A stretch of DNA of 49,021 nucleotides from Rubripirellula sp. (lineage in GTDB: Bacteria > Planctomycetota > Planctomycetia > Pirellulales > Pirellulaceae), in contig JARGNK010000021.1 in assembly GCA_029213145.1 (NCBI GenBank), positions 13,190 to 62,210 on the forward strand. The letters run 5' to 3'. This document shows positions 44,980 through 49,021 of the stretch, piece after piece (positions within the stretch are counted from its first letter, which is position 1; each line of letters opens with the position of its first letter). The position numbers and the translations under genes were made by a program. The notes beneath the pieces are model-generated. The model ran no database searches. It worked only from the letters and a program-made list of their open reading frames with translations, and was not told where the DNA came from.

Positions 44980-46517
44980 TGCAAAACGCCTTTCGAAAGC
45001 CCTCCGATTGGAACGATCACGGCCTCCCAAGACTGGGCATTGGGTTTGATCAGGCTAGAAAATTCGCAGTCATGTTCACGGCCTGCCTGCTTGGTCTGAC
45101 GATAGCCGGCTGCGGGAGCGAGGCTGATCAGCAGTTTGCCCCGGAACCTTTTGAACCGATCGCCCCGACAGCAGAGAAAACAATCGAGGCTGAATCGACG
45201 GACGTTTCACCGCGAATCGCCACCACTGCACCAACTCCACCAATAACCGCCAGAGAACCACTCTCTGTTGAAAGCCTCGCCCCTGCTGAGCGTTTGGCCC
45301 CTGCTGAGCGTTTGGCCCCTGCTGAGCGTTTGGCCCCTGCTGAGAGCTTGGCCCCGGCTGAGAGCTTGGTGGAAAAAGCCATTGAGCTACTGGAAATCGG
45401 GGAAAGTGAGTCTGCATTGAAAGTGGCATTCCAAGCGAGAGAACTCGCGCCCAACGATCCCAACGTGCTGTTCACGGTCGCTCGCGGACTCGCGGCTCGA
45501 AGGCGTTTTCACGAAGCGGTTCGAACGCTTGACCGCTTGGCCGCAGCCCACCCGGAAACTTGGCTTCCAGCCATCGGGCAAACCGCAGAGTGGCTGGTTG
45601 AAATGGGCGAAACAGAAGAGGCTGAAAAAAGATATCGAGCGCTCCGCCGTGAGGTGGACGACGCCTCGCAGTCGTTTATCGACCGCCAACTCGCATTGAT
45701 GTTTTTGCGTCAAGGTCGACGCGTGGACGCGGCAAAAATCTTTCAGACGCTTTGCGCCTCCGGCGACATTAACTTGCCTGAGCTGATGATGTTGCTGAGG
45801 ATTTCAATTCCACTCTCCGATCGAATGAATTTGCCCGAGAACGTGGACCCCATCACTCCATTGGGACGTGCCCAAGCGGCGATAGGGCGGGGCGAATGGA
45901 ACAAGGCACAACGAGATCTTGATCTCAGCGAGCAAACAGATGAAGTCGTTGCGATGCGTGGTCGAGTTTACGCCCTGCAACAAGAGCAAGAAAAGCTGAA
46001 GCAGTGGGCCCTGCGTGAATACCCCAATACGCCCGCCAATCCGGAGGCAAGCTTTGCCTGGGGCGTCTATCAATTACAAATCGAGGACGCCAATCAAGCG
46101 GCAAAAGCACTTGCCTCGGTCATCATCGCTGACCCAACCGACCAAGACGCTTACCAATGGCTCGCGAAATCCTTGGTAGCGCTCAACCGGTCAAACGATG
46201 CAGACCGAATCGCAGCACGAGCTGAACTAATCGGTCAGACACAGACGATTGGAAAAAAACTTGCCGACGGATCAGTTACCGCAGATGAAATGCGAAAGCT
46301 CGCTGGCTTACTTGAACAATTACAACGTCCGCTCGAGGCACTTGCCTGGAGAGCGATGCGGGTCAGCTTCGAGCAATCGGGCGGGCACATCGATGCTGCC
46401 CAAGCAGCCAAAGCTTACGCCGAAATCGAACGCGTTCGTCAAAAACGGCAACGAGATGGAACCACTGAACCCGACCGAACGTTTGTCCTTTGTGGTGTCG
46501 AACTAGAACTTCCCTAG
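44976..46517 (+). CDS. TPR lipoprotein coupled to the multihaem cytochrome
   Basis: 513 residues, lipoprotein signal with lipobox IAGC (about Cys46) behind a 30-residue polar pre-segment; ATG at 44976 overlaps the cytochrome stop (ATGA). A low-complexity segment of five hexapeptides (LAPAER/LAPAES) follows at about 101-131, encoded by an 18-bp array. The remainder is TPR-like helices. Sequence words are shared with the N-terminal halves of CRTAC1-like A/B: LPAIGQTAEW versus LPALGQSADW, LRQGRRVDAA versus NRQGRRHEAA, and a C-terminal block (ADEMRKLAGLLEQLQRPLEALAWR versus VEAMENLAKLLDSMDRQLESTVWR). It is therefore a half-size relative lacking FG-GAP and UnbV. Probably a scaffold for the cytochrome at the membrane; this is inference. 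Confidence 0.88.
   Translation: MMQNAFRKPSDWNDHGLPRLGIGFDQARKFAVMFTACLLGLTIAGCGSEADQQFAPEPFEPIAPTAEKTIEAESTDVSPRIATTAPTPPITAREPLSVESLAPAERLAPAERLAPAERLAPAESLAPAESLVEKAIELLEIGESESALKVAFQARELAPNDPNVLFTVARGLAARRRFHEAVRTLDRLAAAHPETWLPAIGQTAEWLVEMGETEEAEKRYRALRREVDDASQSFIDRQLALMFLRQGRRVDAAKIFQTLCASGDINLPELMMLLRISIPLSDRMNLPENVDPITPLGRAQAAIGRGEWNKAQRDLDLSEQTDEVVAMRGRVYALQQEQEKLKQWALREYPNTPANPEASFAWGVYQLQIEDANQAAKALASVIIADPTDQDAYQWLAKSLVALNRSNDADRIAARAELIGQTQTIGKKLADGSVTADEMRKLAGLLEQLQRPLEALAWRAMRVSFEQSGGHIDAAQAAKAYAEIERVRQKRQRDGTTEPDRTFVLCGVELELP
45279..45368 (+). repeat. In-frame 18-bp array encoding hexapeptides
   Basis: Five head-to-tail copies of GCCCCTGCTGAGCGTTTG, the last two with AGAGCTTG variants, at 45279, 45297, 45315, 45333 and 45351. 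They encode APAERL/APAESL within the TPR lipoprotein. The first three copies are identical, pointing to recent expansion. Confidence 0.95.
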
Positions 46518-46740
46518 CACTTGAACTTCCGTAGGATTCGCCGAGAGTATGCACTCCGACACCCGCCATCGCTTCTAGAAACTTTGATCCGTCAATCGGA
46601 TATACCAGGAGAGACAAGACCAACTGGCGAGAAAGCCTGCGGACGCCCCAATGGGCCAGTAACTGGTTGACGCAGGGAGCTAATTTTGACCGGGCAAACG
46701 TTAGCTGAGATGTGCGAAAACCCGGCCAATCTAAGAGAAG

Positions 46741-46815
46741 GGTGGCTGAGGGGATTCGAACCCCCGACCCTCGGAACCACAATCCGATGCTCTAACCAAC
46801 TGAGCTACAGCCACC
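46741..46815 (-). tRNA. tRNA-His (anticodon GUG)
   Basis: A full cloverleaf on the minus strand. The 7-bp acceptor GTGGCTG/CAGCCAC is preceded by an encoded G-1 (46815) opposite discriminator C73 (46741), the identity element of histidine tRNA. The D-arm is GCTC...GAGC, the anticodon stem TCGGA/TCCGA has loop TTGTGGT, and the T-loop is TTCGAAT. CCA is not encoded. Confidence 0.97.
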
Positions 46816-47500
46816 GTGTCACCTAATCACGAGGGGTAATTTATCGAATTGTTCGATGGGCTGAAAGTCTGTTGCCACAAGGTATCGAGCATTGTGCAAA
46901 AAATCGCTCCTCTATCAGGCCGGTCTGAACCGTCACAGCCTGAGAATTCGGCACCCGCGTATCGCCAGATTCAATAGCGAAACCTGGACTTTTCCGGGCA
47001 ACCGTTGCTGCGGCTAACAACAACGATCAAATGACTCCTACCAACCAAGTTCACAAAGACGGACTTAGGTTGGGCAATCCGATCAGATTCGCAGCCCGAT
47101 AGACAACGAGAGTCTCGTATGAAGCTTTTGGTGGACAGACGCGACAGTTTGCGAATCGAATGCACAATTTCAACCGAATGCACAATTATTGAGCAGCTCA
47201 CCGACTTGAGCTGGCCGCCGAGTCCGCGTGGCATCGAATCCTACCCCCCGGTAGCGAGGCATAACTCCTCTAAATCGCCTATTCCTCGCGTGAATTCCAG
47301 AAATATCCGATTATCATTCGATTCGGTACGTAAAATGTTGTGCATTAGACGGATAGGCTCGGATGTAAAGCTCTTGATGTGCGGGAATTGAGGAACATAA
47401 ATTTTTCTTATTTTCCCTCGGATTGAGCGCTCGGGAGTTGACGCTTTGTGATTTTCCTCTGATCCTAGGGTTTTTCCGTTTTCACTAGGAATAAATCTTC
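46816..47500. other. Gap of 685 bp upstream of the small lipoprotein
   Basis: It contains the tRNA-His promoter region and the leader of the gene at 47501. A repeated word GAATGCACAATT occurs at about 47157 and 47177. A TTGACG at 47438-47443 resembles a -35 box, but no good -10 follows at the right distance. No convincing coding region. Confidence 0.5.
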
Positions 47501-47689
47501 ATGAATAATGCTCGAAATTTACTGCTCGGTACGTTTCTGTTCGCAATGCCGATCGCTTTCAGCGGTTGCGCCAAGGAAGAAAACACAGTGGTTCAGGGTG
47601 AAGTAGCGGCAGACGTTCAGGCGAACAGAGACGCCCGTATGGAAGAGTCAAAGGGTGATTTCAAGCCAGATTTCACACCTGGAAATTAG
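47501..47689 (+). CDS. Tiny lipoprotein upstream of DUF1559 gene 2
   Basis: 62 residues. ATG at 47501 opens a lipoprotein signal (MNNARNLLLGTFLFAMPIAF) with lipobox FSGC (Cys23). The mature part is charged (KEENTVVQGEVAADVQANRDARMEES, shortened here) and ends DFTPGN. AGGA lies about 11 nt upstream. A T-rich stretch (CTGTTTTTTTTTGTTC) follows the stop without a strong hairpin, and the DUF1559 gene starts 37 bp later, so the two are probably co-transcribed. Tiny lipoproteins beside DUF1559 genes are a recurring planctomycete arrangement. Function unknown. Confidence 0.8.
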   Translation: MNNARNLLLGTFLFAMPIAFSGCAKEENTVVQGEVAADVQANRDARMEESKGDFKPDFTPGN

Positions 47690-47725
47690 TCTGTTTTTTT
47701 TTGTTCTTTTTCAAGAGGTCGTTTT

Positions 47726-48982
47726 ATGAAAAACTCTCGAACAGCGTTCACATTAGTTGAACTGCTGGTGGTTATCGCCATCATTGGCGTGCTTGTCGGC
47801 TTGCTTTTGCCAGCCGTTCAAGCGGCCCGCGAAGCGGCTCGCCGTATGAGCTGCAGCAACAATTTCAAGCAAATTGGCTTGGGAATGCACAATTATCACT
47901 CGACGTACAAACAGCTGCCACGCCAAGGTGCGGGTACTGGCAAGAACGTCAATTTCTTCGGTTATCCGAACGCAACCGCTAACAACCAATCATTAAGTTA
48001 CTTGGTTGGTTTGCTGCCGTTCGTCGAGCAGCAAGCCTTGTGGGAGCAGATTAGCAACCCCAACGCGGAACGTGTCGATGGAAACACGAACGCTGGTGTT
48101 GGCTCGGTGAATAACCCATGGCCAGCGATGGGGCCAACACCTCACAACTGGGGTGCTGGAACCCAATACATTCCATGGCGAACCGAGATTCCTACGTTCC
48201 GCTGTCCAAGCGATCCGGGTAACGGATTGCCTGCAGGTGGTCGAACCAACTATGCAGCATGCCTTGGCGATGCGAGTAGCTGGAATCACACCGGCATCCC
48301 TTATTACTATCTCAACGAGCCTAACTCGGCAGAGAACTTTTTGTCGCAACAGCTTCGAGCATCCGGTCGTGGCGTGTTCGTGACTCGTTCGACGACTCGT
48401 TTCCGCGACATCCTTGATGGCTTGTCCAACACGATCGCAGCGGGTGAAATCGCGACCGATTTAGGTGAGCGAGATATTCGTACGGCAGCCATGAATGGGT
48501 CCTTGACCCAGGTATCTGGTGGCGGACTGGTATTCGACAACTTGTTTTGCCGACCCTACCGAAATCCAGAGAGCCCAACCCGTTGGCAGGATGACATTCC
48601 TGAAAACCAAATCGCGCCGGGCACGCTCACTTACCTGGGTGATGACGGACGAGGGTTTGCTTGGGCACAAAGCCTGACCTGTTCAACAAACATGAACACC
48701 ATCCTTCCACCGAACAGCGAGTTGTGCGCTTGGGTGGCTTGGTACGGAGAAGGTTGCTTGCCACCTAGTAGTCAGCACCAAGGTGGTGCTCACGTACTGA
48801 TGGCGGACGGAGCAGTGATCTTTGTGACTGATTCGATTGAAGCGGGTGATCCAACGATCCCAGCCGTTCACAGAGGCGGAACTGGTCCTTCAGCTCCCGG
48901 CAGCAAGAGCCCTTACGGCTTATGGGGAGCTCTTGGGAGCAAGGCTGGCAAAGAGACTGTTGAAGAGCAGTTGAATCAGTAG
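47726..48982 (+). CDS. DUF1559 pseudopilin-like protein 2
   Basis: 418 residues, strongly similar to the protein at 42242: identical [24 protein letters not shown] block and SCSNNFKQ, then [28 protein letters not shown], the HX9DG-like HVLMADGAVIFVTDSIEAG and [14 protein letters not shown]...EEQLNQ. The prepilin signal reads [14 protein letters not shown]: the residue before the conserved Phe is Ala rather than the usual Gly. ATG at 47726 has AGAGGT about 7 nt upstream. It lies 37 bp after a tiny lipoprotein gene. Complete within the window; only 39 bp follow, too little to see a terminator. Confidence 0.95.
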   Translation: MKNSRTAFTLVELLVVIAIIGVLVGLLLPAVQAAREAARRMSCSNNFKQIGLGMHNYHSTYKQLPRQGAGTGKNVNFFGYPNATANNQSLSYLVGLLPFVEQQALWEQISNPNAERVDGNTNAGVGSVNNPWPAMGPTPHNWGAGTQYIPWRTEIPTFRCPSDPGNGLPAGGRTNYAACLGDASSWNHTGIPYYYLNEPNSAENFLSQQLRASGRGVFVTRSTTRFRDILDGLSNTIAAGEIATDLGERDIRTAAMNGSLTQVSGGGLVFDNLFCRPYRNPESPTRWQDDIPENQIAPGTLTYLGDDGRGFAWAQSLTCSTNMNTILPPNSELCAWVAWYGEGCLPPSSQHQGGAHVLMADGAVIFVTDSIEAGDPTIPAVHRGGTGPSAPGSKSPYGLWGALGSKAGKETVEEQLNQ

Positions 48983-49021
48983 ACCCAGTTCTTAATCGTT
49001 TGAATTCACGAAGCGGGGGGG

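Noticed and set aside
46741..46815. tRNA lacking G-1
   Set aside because: A first count of eight acceptor bases resolved into a 7-bp stem plus an encoded G-1 opposite C73, the normal histidine arrangement.
47119..47391. 90-codon open frame before the tiny lipoprotein
   Set aside because: No signal, domain or ribosome site, and its composition looks like non-coding DNA.

Overview
The window looks like chromosomal DNA of a planctomycete, most likely a Rhodopirellula/Pirellula-type member of Pirellulales. The grounds are two DUF1559 pseudopilin-like proteins, a group of very large CRTAC1-like (TPR + FG-GAP + ASPIC/UnbV) lipoproteins, a methanopterin-type dihydropteroate-synthase-like protein, many secreted or lipid-anchored proteins of planctomycete type, weak Shine-Dalgarno sequences, GTG/TTG starts and wide gene spacing. 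Genus-level placement is inference; all functions are read from sequence motifs only.

Layout. 1-9 kb (minus strand): a secreted SASA-type carbohydrate esterase, a repeat-bearing gap, then a type II secretion/type IV pilus block with an N-domain-only secretin-like protein, the GspE/PilB ATPase and the GspF/PilC platform protein. 9-14 kb: methionine aminopeptidase, preceded by a strongly folded non-coding segment that may be an RNA; a thioredoxin-fold DUF255 protein; and the dihydropteroate-synthase-like protein. 14.6-19.2 kb: an exopolysaccharide group (Wza-like export lipoprotein, a conserved lipoprotein, a NusG/RfaH-like regulator and GDP-mannose 4,6-dehydratase). 19.4-27.4 kb: planctomycete-specific genes (a LolA-like secreted protein, a nine-EF-hand plus PD40 propeller protein with a small cysteine-rich partner, an overlapping membrane-protein pair) and a LolD/MacB-type ABC ATPase.

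28-46.5 kb: the most distinctive region. Four roughly 1000-residue lipoproteins of the same design (N-terminal TPR region, FG-GAP/VCBS propeller, C-terminal ASPIC/UnbV) lie close together. A seven-haem cytochrome c gene overlaps, by ATGA, a TPR lipoprotein that resembles the N-terminal half of the large proteins. A REP-associated tyrosine transposase (RAYT) flanked by its palindromic repeats sits between the second and third large paralogs. Two DUF1559 genes and two tiny lipoproteins are interspersed. 46.7 kb: tRNA-His.

The non-coding DNA is rich in short head-to-tail tandem duplications of 10-20 bp. Two of these (16-bp units) run through the stop codon of the neighbouring gene, and a third, spaced repeat begins at a stop codon. 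An in-frame 18-bp array encodes a hexapeptide repeat in the TPR lipoprotein. I see no CRISPR array, prophage, rRNA or classical insertion sequence.
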